Of a stretch of 9,367 bases of DNA, positions 1 to 6,413 are shown one piece after another (position 1 is the first letter of the stretch; the number at the start of each line of letters is the position of its first letter). This DNA is from Gammaproteobacteria bacterium (GTDB lineage: Bacteria > Pseudomonadota > Gammaproteobacteria > Steroidobacterales > Steroidobacteraceae), in NCBI GenBank assembly GCA_030830595.1, contig JAURMS010000399.1:1-9367 (forward strand), read 5' to 3'. Position numbers and translations under genes: made by a program. The notes below the pieces were generated by a model, which worked only from the letters and a program-made list of their open reading frames with translations, was not told the origin of the DNA and did not search any database.

Positions 1-216
1 GCAGCCCGGGGTGTTGTCCTTCGGGTAGAAGTACATCACCACCCACTTGCCGCGATAGTCGGCGAGGGTGTGCCACTTACCGGCCTGGTCCTGCAGCCGG
101 AACTCCGGCGCGGCACTGCCTTCCGCTGGCGGGTCCTGGGCAAGGGCTGCGCCTGCTGTGAGCGCCAGCAGGCCCGTCGTGGCGAGCAGGGTCATTTTGT
201 GAAGAGACTGCAACAT
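1..216 (-). CDS. Periplasmic peroxiredoxin (Bcp/PrxQ-like), 3' part missing
   Basis: This is the first 72 codons of a thiol peroxidase that would reduce hydrogen peroxide or organic peroxides using a reactive cysteine. Residues 1-27 look like a Sec signal peptide: a short basic start, a hydrophobic core rich in Leu and Ala, then an Ala-Leu-Ala cleavage site before Gln-Asp. The mature part opens with the AhpC/TSA pattern (APEFRLQDQAGKWHTLADY). It ends at the window edge in YFYPKDNTPGC, whose cysteine is the peroxidatic one in the Bcp/PrxQ group. Whether the resolving cysteine five residues later is present cannot be seen. The ATG at 216 is chosen because GGAGGT sits 7 nt upstream; an in-frame ATG at 195 would give a shorter signal peptide. 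It diverges from the patatin gene. The family is confident; the exact subclass is less so. Confidence 0.88.
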   Translation of the reverse strand, partial: MLQSLHKMTLLATTGLLALTAGAALAQDPPAEGSAAPEFRLQDQAGKWHTLADYRGKWVVMYFYPKDNTPGC

Positions 217-223
217 CGGCGCG

Positions 224-229
224 ACCTCC
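224..229 (-). promoter_or_regulatory. Strong ribosome binding site of the peroxiredoxin gene
   Basis: GGAGGT on the minus strand lies 7 nt upstream of the ATG at 216. It is a near-perfect Shine-Dalgarno sequence and fixes that start over the internal ATG at 195. Confidence 0.8.
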
Positions 230-250
230 GGATTCCCGAGTTACGGGGTG

Positions 251-261
251 GCTAGAATAGC
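251..261. promoter_or_regulatory. Overlapping divergent -10 elements between peroxiredoxin and patatin genes
   Basis: The 11-bp inverted repeat GCTAGAATAGC (arms GCTA and TAGC, 3-bp loop) holds a -10-like TAGAAT on the plus strand (253-258) and TATTCT on the minus strand (259-254). The plus-strand element lies 7 nt before the patatin ATG at 266, so a transcript would start at or next to the start codon. The minus-strand element would give a leader of about 30 nt that includes the strong GGAGGT. No convincing -35 box is visible for either direction. This is a prediction from sequence alone. Confidence 0.5.
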
Positions 262-265
262 ACCC

Positions 266-1483
266 ATGTCCCCACAGACCGGTCCCGATGGGCGCAGTTC
301 CCTGAGTCCCGACCAGGCAGGGCGCAGCGTCCGGCCGAGGCTGGCGCTGCTGCTGCCGGGTGGCGGGGCGCGCTCCGCCTATCAGGTGGGGGTGCTCAAG
401 GCCATTGCCAGCTGGTTGCCCGCCGGCACGCCGCTGCCCTTTGCCATCCTGTGCGGCACTTCCGCAGGGGGCATCCTCGCTGCGGTTCTTGCGGCCTACG
501 CCTCGCGGTTCCGGGTGGGGGCGAGCGCCCTGGAGCGCACCTGGCGCAGCCTACACGTCGACCAGGTCTTCGACTCGGGCCATCGCGCCATGCTCACTTC
601 CGGCGCCCAGGTGCTGGGCTCATTGCTCTCGGGTGGCTGGCTGGTGCCCTCGCCCCGATCGGTCCTCGATACCGCGCCGCTTCGTCATCTGCTCGAGTGG
701 CGGGTCAACCTGGCGCGGATCCAGCAGTCCCTGGATCGCGGCTGGCTCGATGCCCTGGTGCTCAATGCCACCAGCTACGGCAATGGGGAGTCGGTGTCCT
801 TCGTGCAGTCTGCGCGGCCCTTCACGACCTGGGAGCGAACCGGTCGGCGCGGACTGGCCGGCGACATCGGTCTCGATCACCTGATGGCGAGCGCAGCCAT
901 CCCGTTCCTGTTTCCGCCCGTGAAGGTGGAGGGCGCCTGGTTCGGTGACGGTGCCATGCGCCAGGTCGCGCCCTTGTCGCCAGCCATCCACCTGGGCGCC
1001 GAGCGGATCCTGGTGATCGGTGTGCGCGAGCGGGGCAGGGCACCCGGCAGTGTGCCGGGCGGCGGCGCACCGACCTTCGGCCAGGTGGCCGGGTTCATGC
1101 TGGACACGCTGTTCATGGAGAGCCTCGATGCCGACCTTGAGCGGCTGGCCCGCATCAATCGGCTGGTGGGTCGCGGCAAGCAGCAGGCGGGTGGGCTGCG
1201 CCGGGTGGAGGCCCTGGTGCTGCAGCCGCGCGGGGATCTCTCCGCCGAGGCGGAGAGCCATACGGCCGACCTGCCCGGCAGCGTAAGGGCGCTGTTCAGG
1301 GTGCTGGGGGCCGGAGCCGGTGCCGGGGCGTTCAAATCCGTGCTGCTGTTCGAGGGCCGTTATGCGAGCCGGCTGATGGCATTGGGGATGGCGGATACCG
1401 AGGCCAGGCGCGAGGAGATCCTGGCCTTCATTGATCCCCGATCAGACGTGTCAGGTCAGGAACAGGGTCCCCAGTCCCAGTAG
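266..1483 (+). CDS. Patatin-like phospholipase / lipid acyl hydrolase
   Basis: Predicted serine lipid hydrolase of 405 aa with a Ser-Asp dyad, likely acting on phospholipids or other acyl esters. The oxyanion-hole motif GGGARSAY is at residues 32-39. The nucleophile elbow GTSAGG places Ser66, and the DGA motif places Asp228. The part after about residue 275 (FMLDTLFMESLDADLERL, then YASRLMALG near the end) resembles the C-terminal region of proteobacterial patatin-like proteins. I see no clear signal peptide or membrane segment, so a cytoplasmic enzyme is likely. The reading frame extends 6 codons upstream to a GTG at 248, but ATG 266 is preferred because a -10-like TAGAAT ends 8 nt before it and would lie inside the longer version. 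There is no usable Shine-Dalgarno sequence. The physiological substrate cannot be told. The 3' end overlaps mgtE by 33 bp, tail to tail. Confidence 0.9.
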   Translation: MSPQTGPDGRSSLSPDQAGRSVRPRLALLLPGGGARSAYQVGVLKAIASWLPAGTPLPFAILCGTSAGGILAAVLAAYASRFRVGASALERTWRSLHVDQVFDSGHRAMLTSGAQVLGSLLSGGWLVPSPRSVLDTAPLRHLLEWRVNLARIQQSLDRGWLDALVLNATSYGNGESVSFVQSARPFTTWERTGRRGLAGDIGLDHLMASAAIPFLFPPVKVEGAWFGDGAMRQVAPLSPAIHLGAERILVIGVRERGRAPGSVPGGGAPTFGQVAGFMLDTLFMESLDADLERLARINRLVGRGKQQAGGLRRVEALVLQPRGDLSAEAESHTADLPGSVRALFRVLGAGAGAGAFKSVLLFEGRYASRLMALGMADTEARREEILAFIDPRSDVSGQEQGPQSQ

Positions 1484-2815
1484 CGCAGCGAAGCCCACCA
1501 CGTCGGTCACGGTGGTCAGGATGACGCCGCCAGCCAGGGCAGGATCGACCCGCAGTCGCTTGAGGGCCAACGGGATGGACACCCCTGCCACTGCGGCAGC
1601 GGCGAGGTTGATGACGATGGCGGCGCAGATCACCGCCGCGATTTGCCAGGTGCCGAACCAGAGCCAGGTCGCGAGGGCGACCACGCTGGCCCAGATCACC
1701 CCGTTGAGGGCGCCGACCGAAAGTTCCTTGAAGAACAGCCAGCGGGCGTTGGCACCCTCGATCTGGCCGAGCGCTATGCCGCGGATGATCAGCGTGACGG
1801 TCTGGGTGCCGGCGATGCCGCCCATGCTGGCCACCACCGGCATGAGGACCGCCAGGGCCACCACCTCATCGATCGTGGCCTCGAACAGGCCCACCACCCA
1901 CGAAGCGAGGAAGGCCGTCAGCAGGTTGACGCCGAGCCAGAGCGAGCGCCGCTGGGTGCTGCGCCTGACGCCGGCGAAGACGTCTTCCTCATCGTCTAGA
2001 CCGGCGGCGGTCAGCAGCGGATGCTCCGCCTGCTCGCGCACCACGTCCAGCACGTCGTCGATAGTGATGCGGCCGAGCAGGCGCCGTTCGGCGTCCACCA
2101 CCGCGGCAGAGAGCAGGTCACGGGCCTCGAACAACTGCACCACCTCGGAGGCGGGCATGGCCGGCGGAATGCCTGCGAGGTCGGCTTCCATGACGCCGGC
2201 CACCAGTTGTTCCTCGGCAGCGGTCAGCAAGCGGTTCAGAGGCAGGCTGCCGAGGTAGCGGTCATGCCGGTCGACCACGAACAGGGAGTCGGTTCGCTCG
2301 GGCAATTCGCCGCGCATCCTCAGGTAGCGCAGCACCACCTCGACGGTGACGTCGGGCCTGACCGTGACCGTATCGGTATTCATCAGGCCGCCGGCGCTGT
2401 CCTCCGCATAGCTCAGCACCGCGGTGAGCCGCACCCGGTCCTGCTGATCCATGGAACGCAGGACCTGCCGGGTCAGGGCCTCGGGCAGCTCGCCCAACAG
2501 GTCGGCGAGGTCGTCGAGGTCGAGGCCCTCGGCGGCCTCGACGAGCTCCTGCGGGTCCATCTCCCGGATCAGTTCGGCGCGGACTTCCTCCGACAGCTCG
2601 ACCAGCACGTCGCCGTCCAGCTCGTGCTCGACCAGCTCCCAGGCCAGTTCGCGCTGGGTGGGGGGCAGCGATTCGAGCAGCCGGGCGATTTCTGCCGGGT
2701 GCAGGGCGTTGATCATCCGCTCGGCGCCCCGTAGCGCACCGGCAGACAGCGCACCGCGCAGGGTGGCCAGGCGCGCCGCGCGCTCTGCCCGCGGGTCCTG
2801 TGCGATCTCGTTCAC
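1451..2815 (-). CDS. mgtE: Magnesium transporter MgtE
   Basis: Inner-membrane Mg2+ channel/transporter of 454 aa, the usual family length. Residues 1-135 form the helical MgtE N domain with many acidic residues. Two CBS domains follow (about 145-262), which in the family sense intracellular Mg2+ and close the pore. A connecting helix then leads to about five membrane segments (about 293-454). The pore signature is GGIAGTQ (332-338), followed by TLIIRG. Asp438 in TTVTDVVGF corresponds to the conserved pore Asp of the last helix. The family motif is often GGNAG; here Asn is Ile, which I believe occurs in a gammaproteobacterial subgroup. Translation starts at GTG 2815, overlapping the rapZ stop as GTGA, so there is no room for a Mg2+-sensing leader RNA of its own. 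It is the last gene of the operon and ends inside the convergent patatin gene. Confidence 0.94.
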   Translation of the reverse strand: MNEIAQDPRAERAARLATLRGALSAGALRGAERMINALHPAEIARLLESLPPTQRELAWELVEHELDGDVLVELSEEVRAELIREMDPQELVEAAEGLDLDDLADLLGELPEALTRQVLRSMDQQDRVRLTAVLSYAEDSAGGLMNTDTVTVRPDVTVEVVLRYLRMRGELPERTDSLFVVDRHDRYLGSLPLNRLLTAAEEQLVAGVMEADLAGIPPAMPASEVVQLFEARDLLSAAVVDAERRLLGRITIDDVLDVVREQAEHPLLTAAGLDDEEDVFAGVRRSTQRRSLWLGVNLLTAFLASWVVGLFEATIDEVVALAVLMPVVASMGGIAGTQTVTLIIRGIALGQIEGANARWLFFKELSVGALNGVIWASVVALATWLWFGTWQIAAVICAAIVINLAAAAVAGVSIPLALKRLRVDPALAGGVILTTVTDVVGFAALLGLGTLFLT

Positions 2816-3672
2816 GGCTTCAGGGCGGTGTGCCGGACCAGGACGGGTGGCCGGTGTCCGGAAAAGTGCCTCGCCAGCCGCTCGGCCAGGTACACCGAGC
2901 GGTGCTGACCGCCGGTACAGCCGATGGCAACGGTCAGGTAGGCGCGGTTGCTGGCCCGATATTCCGGGATGCGGCGGGCCACGAAGCCGGCAATGTCGTC
3001 GGCCAGGGCCGACACTTCTTCGGAGGCGTCGAGATAGGCGACCACCTCCGGGTCGCGTCCGCTGAGCGGACGCAGGGCGGGTTCCCAGTACGGGTTGGGC
3101 AGGGTTCGCACGTCGAACACGAAGTCGGCCTCGCCCGGCAGCCCGCCCTTGTAGCCAAAGGACAGGAACACCACCGCGAGACCCCCGTCCCGGCTCTTGT
3201 CCATGCGCTGGCGAATCGCCTCGCGCAGGTCGTGCAGGCCGAGTGTGGAGGTATCGATGGTCAGGTCCGCAGTCCTGGCCAGCGGCATCATGAGTTCACG
3301 CTCGGCGGCCAATGCCTCGACGAGCGTGGTGTCGCCGCTCGTCAGGGGATGACGGCGACGGGTTTCGGCGAAGCGCCGGGTCAGGGTCCGGTCATCCGCG
3401 TGAAGGTAGACCAGTCGCGCATCGAGACCGCTCTCGCGCAGTTCCATCAGCTTCTCGGGCAGCGCGCACAGGCCGCTTTGCTGGTCGCGGGAGTCAAGGC
3501 CCACGGCCAGTCGGCGATACACAGGTGGGTCGTCTCGCAGCGCATAGCTGACCACGTCCATCAGCACGGCGGCCGGAATGTTGTGCACGCAATACCAGCC
3601 GAGGTCCTCGAGCATGTCGAGGGCCGCACTCTTGCCGGAGCCCGAAAGCCCGCTGACGACGACCAACTCCAC
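2812..3672 (-). CDS. rapZ: RapZ / YvcJ-family nucleotide-binding protein
   Basis: RapZ in enterics binds the small RNA GlmZ, presents it to RNase E and so tunes GlmS (glucosamine-6-phosphate synthase); more widely the family binds nucleotides. The protein is 286 aa (E. coli 284). Walker A GLSGSGKS is at residues 8-15. The C-terminal domain carries SFGYKGGLP, FDVRTLPNPYW, LRPLSG and VAIGCTGGQHRSVY, all typical. Three features are odd: His30 where homologs have Asp in VDNLP, His91 where the Walker B Asp is expected (VYLHADD), and a short tail ending HTALKP without the Lys-Arg-Lys cluster of E. coli. The frame stays open upstream to 3825, inside rpoN, but GTG 3672 has GGGAG 8 nt before it, matches the family length and places Walker A correctly. 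It lies 28 bp after rpoN and overlaps mgtE by GTGA. Confidence 0.94.
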   Translation of the reverse strand: MELVVVSGLSGSGKSAALDMLEDLGWYCVHNIPAAVLMDVVSYALRDDPPVYRRLAVGLDSRDQQSGLCALPEKLMELRESGLDARLVYLHADDRTLTRRFAETRRRHPLTSGDTTLVEALAAERELMMPLARTADLTIDTSTLGLHDLREAIRQRMDKSRDGGLAVVFLSFGYKGGLPGEADFVFDVRTLPNPYWEPALRPLSGRDPEVVAYLDASEEVSALADDIAGFVARRIPEYRASNRAYLTVAIGCTGGQHRSVYLAERLARHFSGHRPPVLVRHTALKP

Positions 3673-3680
3673 CCAGGTGT

Positions 3681-3685
3681 CTCCC
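3681..3685 (-). promoter_or_regulatory. Ribosome binding site that sets the rapZ start
   Basis: GGGAG on the minus strand lies 8 nt upstream of GTG 3672, inside the 28-bp rpoN/rapZ gap. It supports this GTG rather than the far upstream in-frame ATG at 3825. Confidence 0.65.
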
Positions 3686-3700
3686 GCTGCTGTGCCCGGC

Positions 3701-5092
3701 TCAGCGAGGGGCTGCGCGGCGCCTCTCTGCCGAGGTCGGGATCCCCAGTTCTTCCCGGTACTTCGCGACGGTCCGCCTCGCCACCTGCACCCCGTCTCCG
3801 GAGAGCAGTTCGGCGAGCCTGGCATCCGACAACGGCTGCCCGGGGTCCTCTCCCCCGATCAGCTTGCGGATTTTCGCACGGATGGCAGTCGAGGACACAC
3901 TGCCGGCCTCGCCGGCCACGCTGCTCGAAAAAAAGTGCCGAAACTCCAGCACGCCCCGCGGGGTGTGCATGTACTTACTGGCCGTGACCCGGCTGACCGT
4001 CGACTCGTGGAGGTCGACTTCCTCGGCGATCTCCCTGAGCACCAGGGGCACCATGGCCTCGTCCCCCTGGTCCAGGAAGCCGGACTGCCTGCGGACGATC
4101 GCCCGGGCCACCTTGAGCAGGGTCTCGTTGCGGATTTCGAGGCTCTTGAGCAGCCAGCGCGCCTCCTGCACCTGGGCCTTGAGCTGGGAATGCTCCTCGC
4201 CCCGGCCCAGGGCGCCCGCGTAGGCCTGGTTGATGCCGAGCCGCGGCAGGGAGGCGCCATTGAGGTCGACGGTCCAGCCGCGCGCCGTGCGCCGGACGAA
4301 CACGTCCGGGACCACGTACTCGGTGCGGTTGCGTCCCAGTGCCGCACCCGGTCGGGGGTGGCAGGCGCGTACCAGCAGGAGGGCCGTGTCCAGTTGCTGT
4401 GCGGTGCAGCCGAGCTGTCTCGCCAGTTGGGGGACCGGCAGGGTGGCGACGGATTCGAGACACCCACCCGCCACCCTGAGGGCCAGCGCCAGCCCCGGCG
4501 TGCCCGCCTTGAGCTGGGCAAGCTGCAGGGTGATGCACTCGGCCACCGAGCGTGCGCCGACGCCGGTGGGGTCGAGTTGCTGCACGACAGCCAGCGCATC
4601 CTCCATCTCCGCCTCGTCCGCCCCGAGCGGCGCGCCGATGCTGGCCAGTGTCTCCTCGAGGTAGCCGTCCTCATTGACCGATTCGGCGATGGCCAGCGCC
4701 AAGGCGAGCTGACGAGCCTCCAGCCCGGCCAGCTCAAGCTGCCAGGTCAGGTGGTCCACAAGGCTGCTGCCAGCCGGGTCCTCGATGTCGAGCAGCCGGT
4801 CCTCGCTGCCGGATGAGCGGCCGGGTTCTACGTCGGTGGCGGTCGGCTCCGGCCAGTCATCGCCGACGTCCACCTCCACATCTACTTCGGGCTCGATGAC
4901 GGCTTCAGCCGCCGGCTCGGCGGGTTCGTCGGGCTCCTCCAGCACCTCCAGCATGACGTTGGATTCGAGCAGCTGGGTGAGCTCGTCCCGAAGGTCGGGA
5001 ATGGAGAGCTGCAGGAGGCGGATGGCCTGCTGCAGCTGGGGCGTCATCCGCAGTTGCTGGCCGAGTCGCAGCTGTAGCGCTGGCCTGTTCAT
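3701..5092 (-). CDS. rpoN: RNA polymerase sigma-54 factor RpoN
   Basis: Sigma-54 directs RNA polymerase to -24/-12 promoters that need an ATP-driven activator. The protein is 463 aa (E. coli 477). Region I (residues 1-50) is Gln- and Leu-rich, with LRLGQQLRMTPQLQQAI, the activator-responsive segment. Region II (about 50-98) is acidic and low in complexity (EVDVEVDVGDD). The core-binding domain follows. The helix-turn-helix and its flank (about 350-390) contain HESTVSRVTASKYMHTPRG and FRHFFSS. The RpoN box ARRTVAKYRE at 438-447 reads the -24 element and matches the family signature. ATG 5092 shares one base with the lptB stop (TGATG). The usual followers hpf and ptsN are absent, and rapZ comes directly after. 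I found no sigma-54 promoter in the window, though I could not scan for one systematically. Confidence 0.97.
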   Translation of the reverse strand: MNRPALQLRLGQQLRMTPQLQQAIRLLQLSIPDLRDELTQLLESNVMLEVLEEPDEPAEPAAEAVIEPEVDVEVDVGDDWPEPTATDVEPGRSSGSEDRLLDIEDPAGSSLVDHLTWQLELAGLEARQLALALAIAESVNEDGYLEETLASIGAPLGADEAEMEDALAVVQQLDPTGVGARSVAECITLQLAQLKAGTPGLALALRVAGGCLESVATLPVPQLARQLGCTAQQLDTALLLVRACHPRPGAALGRNRTEYVVPDVFVRRTARGWTVDLNGASLPRLGINQAYAGALGRGEEHSQLKAQVQEARWLLKSLEIRNETLLKVARAIVRRQSGFLDQGDEAMVPLVLREIAEEVDLHESTVSRVTASKYMHTPRGVLEFRHFFSSSVAGEAGSVSSTAIRAKIRKLIGGEDPGQPLSDARLAELLSGDGVQVARRTVAKYREELGIPTSAERRRAAPR

Positions 5093-5817
5093 CAGAGGCG
5101 GAAGTCCTCTCCGAGGTAGACCTCCCGCACCTTGGGGTCGGCCAGGATCTCGGTGGGTGTGCCGGAGGCCAGCACGCTGCCCTCGGCGACAATGAAGGCC
5201 TTGCCGCAGATACCGAGCGTCTCGCGCACGCTGTGGTCGGTGATCAGGACGCCGATCCCGCGCTCGGCCAGCTGACGCACAATACGCTGGATGTCGCCCA
5301 CCGCAAGCGGATCGACCCCCGCAAAAGGCTCGTCCAGCAGCATGAAGCGGGGCTCGGCGGCCAGCGCCCGGGCAATTTCCACGCGGCGGCGCTCGCCGCC
5401 CGACAGGCTCATGCCCAGGGTGTCGCGGACGTGGCCGATGTTCAGCTCATCCAGCAGTGACTCCATTCGGCGGGCGCGTTCCTCACGCTTCAGGCCCGGA
5501 CGCGTCTCGAGGATGGCCAGCAGGTTGTCGGACACCGAGAGGCGACGAAACACCGAAGCCTCCTGGGGCAGGTAGCCCAGTCCGAGTCGGGCCCGCTCGT
5601 GCATCGGCAGGTGGGTCACGTCCCGACCATCCAGCTCGATGCGGCCGCCGTCGGCGGGCACCAGTCCAACGATCATGTAGAAGGCCGTGGTCTTGCCGGC
5701 CCCGTTGGGTCCCAGCAGGCCGGTCACCTCGCCGGCCGCGACACTCAGGCTGATGTCACGCACCACTTCCCGACGCCTGTAGCGCTTGCGGAGCCCTTCG
5801 GCGATCAGCCGGCTCAT
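5092..5817 (-). CDS. lptB: LPS export ABC transporter ATPase LptB
   Basis: Cytoplasmic ATPase of the LptB2FGC complex, which pulls lipopolysaccharide out of the inner membrane and pushes it along the LptA bridge. The protein is 241 aa, as in E. coli. It shows Walker A GPNGAGKT (36-43), Q-loop Gln85 in GYLPQEAS, signature LSGGERRR (138-145), Walker B FMLLDEP with Asp162 and Glu163, and switch His195 in ITDHS. The PQEASVFRRLSV segment after the Q-loop is characteristic of LptB among ABC ATPases. ATG 5817 overlaps the lptA stop as ATGA, and a GGAGG at 5832-5828 lies 10 nt upstream within lptA. The partner permeases LptF and LptG are not in the window, as is usual. Confidence 0.97.
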   Translation of the reverse strand: MSRLIAEGLRKRYRRREVVRDISLSVAAGEVTGLLGPNGAGKTTAFYMIVGLVPADGGRIELDGRDVTHLPMHERARLGLGYLPQEASVFRRLSVSDNLLAILETRPGLKREERARRMESLLDELNIGHVRDTLGMSLSGGERRRVEIARALAAEPRFMLLDEPFAGVDPLAVGDIQRIVRQLAERGIGVLITDHSVRETLGICGKAFIVAEGSVLASGTPTEILADPKVREVYLGEDFRL

Positions 5818-6413
5818 GGCTGAGGGTCCTCCAGGCTGCGCGGCTGGATGGTGATGCGCACGGGCTGCCCGCCCTGTTCCGCGGCCTCGGCCAGCACGCG
5901 CTGTTCGGCGATGCTGTAGACCAGCGCGCTGCCGACGATCTCGTTTTCCCCGTCGGAAATCCAGGCCTCGCCGGTCAACCGGACCGTGCCGGCCACCAGG
6001 TCGTAGTCGATGCGGGCGGCGCGGCCGCTGACCGTGCGGGTCTCGTCGACGCGCTCGAAGCTGGCGGGCGTGCCCTCCACCTCGGCTCGCTGGATGGTGT
6101 TATCGAGGAAGCGCACGCTCGCGCTCTGGCTGGCCAGCGATCCCTCCGGGGCCTCGATCGACACGTCGCCCTCGAACAGCCAGCTGCTGTTTTCGAACTC
6201 AAGACCGGTGGCCGTCGCCTGTTGGGCGCGCACCCGGGTGTCCCCCTGCACGATGGTGACCTGCCGCAGCACGACGCGGCCGTTCTTGTAATCAAAGTCG
6301 CTGCCGGCCGCCTCGACGGTGATGGGCAGGCTGCTTCGCTCCGCCGGCTGCGCCACGACCGACGAGGCAAGGCAGAGCAGGGCAAGGCCCAGGCTAAGGC
6401 GTGAAGCGGCCAT
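5814..6413 (-). CDS. lptA: Periplasmic LPS transport protein LptA
   Basis: LptA forms the beta-jellyroll bridge that carries LPS through the periplasm from LptC to LptD. The predicted precursor is 199 aa (E. coli 185). The N-terminus has a signal peptide, with a hydrophobic run from about residue 7 to 21 and a likely cut after Val-Val-Ala before Gln-Pro. The OstA-like strands follow: FDYKNGRVVLRQVTIVQGDT, RVRAQQATATG, LFEGDVSIEAPEGSL, then TVSGRAARIDYDLVAGTVRLTG. The frame is open to 6473, but ATG 6413 is chosen because it begins a clean signal peptide and has GGAGAG 8 nt upstream. With this start it overlaps the end of lptC by 20 bp. Its position between lptC and lptB confirms the identity even though LptA sequences diverge quickly. 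Confidence 0.93.
   Translation of the reverse strand: MAASRLSLGLALLCLASSVVAQPAERSSLPITVEAAGSDFDYKNGRVVLRQVTIVQGDTRVRAQQATATGLEFENSSWLFEGDVSIEAPEGSLASQSASVRFLDNTIQRAEVEGTPASFERVDETRTVSGRAARIDYDLVAGTVRLTGEAWISDGENEIVGSALVYSIAEQRVLAEAAEQGGQPVRITIQPRSLEDPQP

Noticed and set aside
70..255. Short plus-strand open frame across the peroxiredoxin gene
   Set aside because: It is the antisense of the peroxiredoxin signal peptide and active-site region, and its translation shows no family features.
332..341. MgtE GGIAGTQ with Ile instead of Asn as a sign of a broken transporter (protein residues 332-338)
   Set aside because: I recall similar GGxAGTQ/GGxAGSQ forms in gammaproteobacterial MgtE proteins, and the pore Asp and overall length are intact.
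1484..1560. Search for a rho-independent terminator at the patatin/mgtE convergence
   Set aside because: No GC-rich stem followed by a T-run was found on either strand by eye.
3673..3825. RapZ with a 51-residue N-terminal extension from ATG 3825
   Set aside because: The extension lies largely inside the end of rpoN. The shorter form has a Shine-Dalgarno and places Walker A at residues 8-15, as in E. coli RapZ.
2800..3987. Long plus-strand open frame (395 codons) antisense to rapZ and the end of rpoN
   Set aside because: Both strands of high-GC coding DNA often stay open. The translation has no recognisable motif, while the minus strand encodes clear RapZ and RpoN signatures.
3578..4816. Plus-strand open frame of 412 codons opposite rpoN
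   Set aside because: Same GC-driven shadow effect; the opposite strand carries the RpoN box and helix-turn-helix in a single uninterrupted frame.
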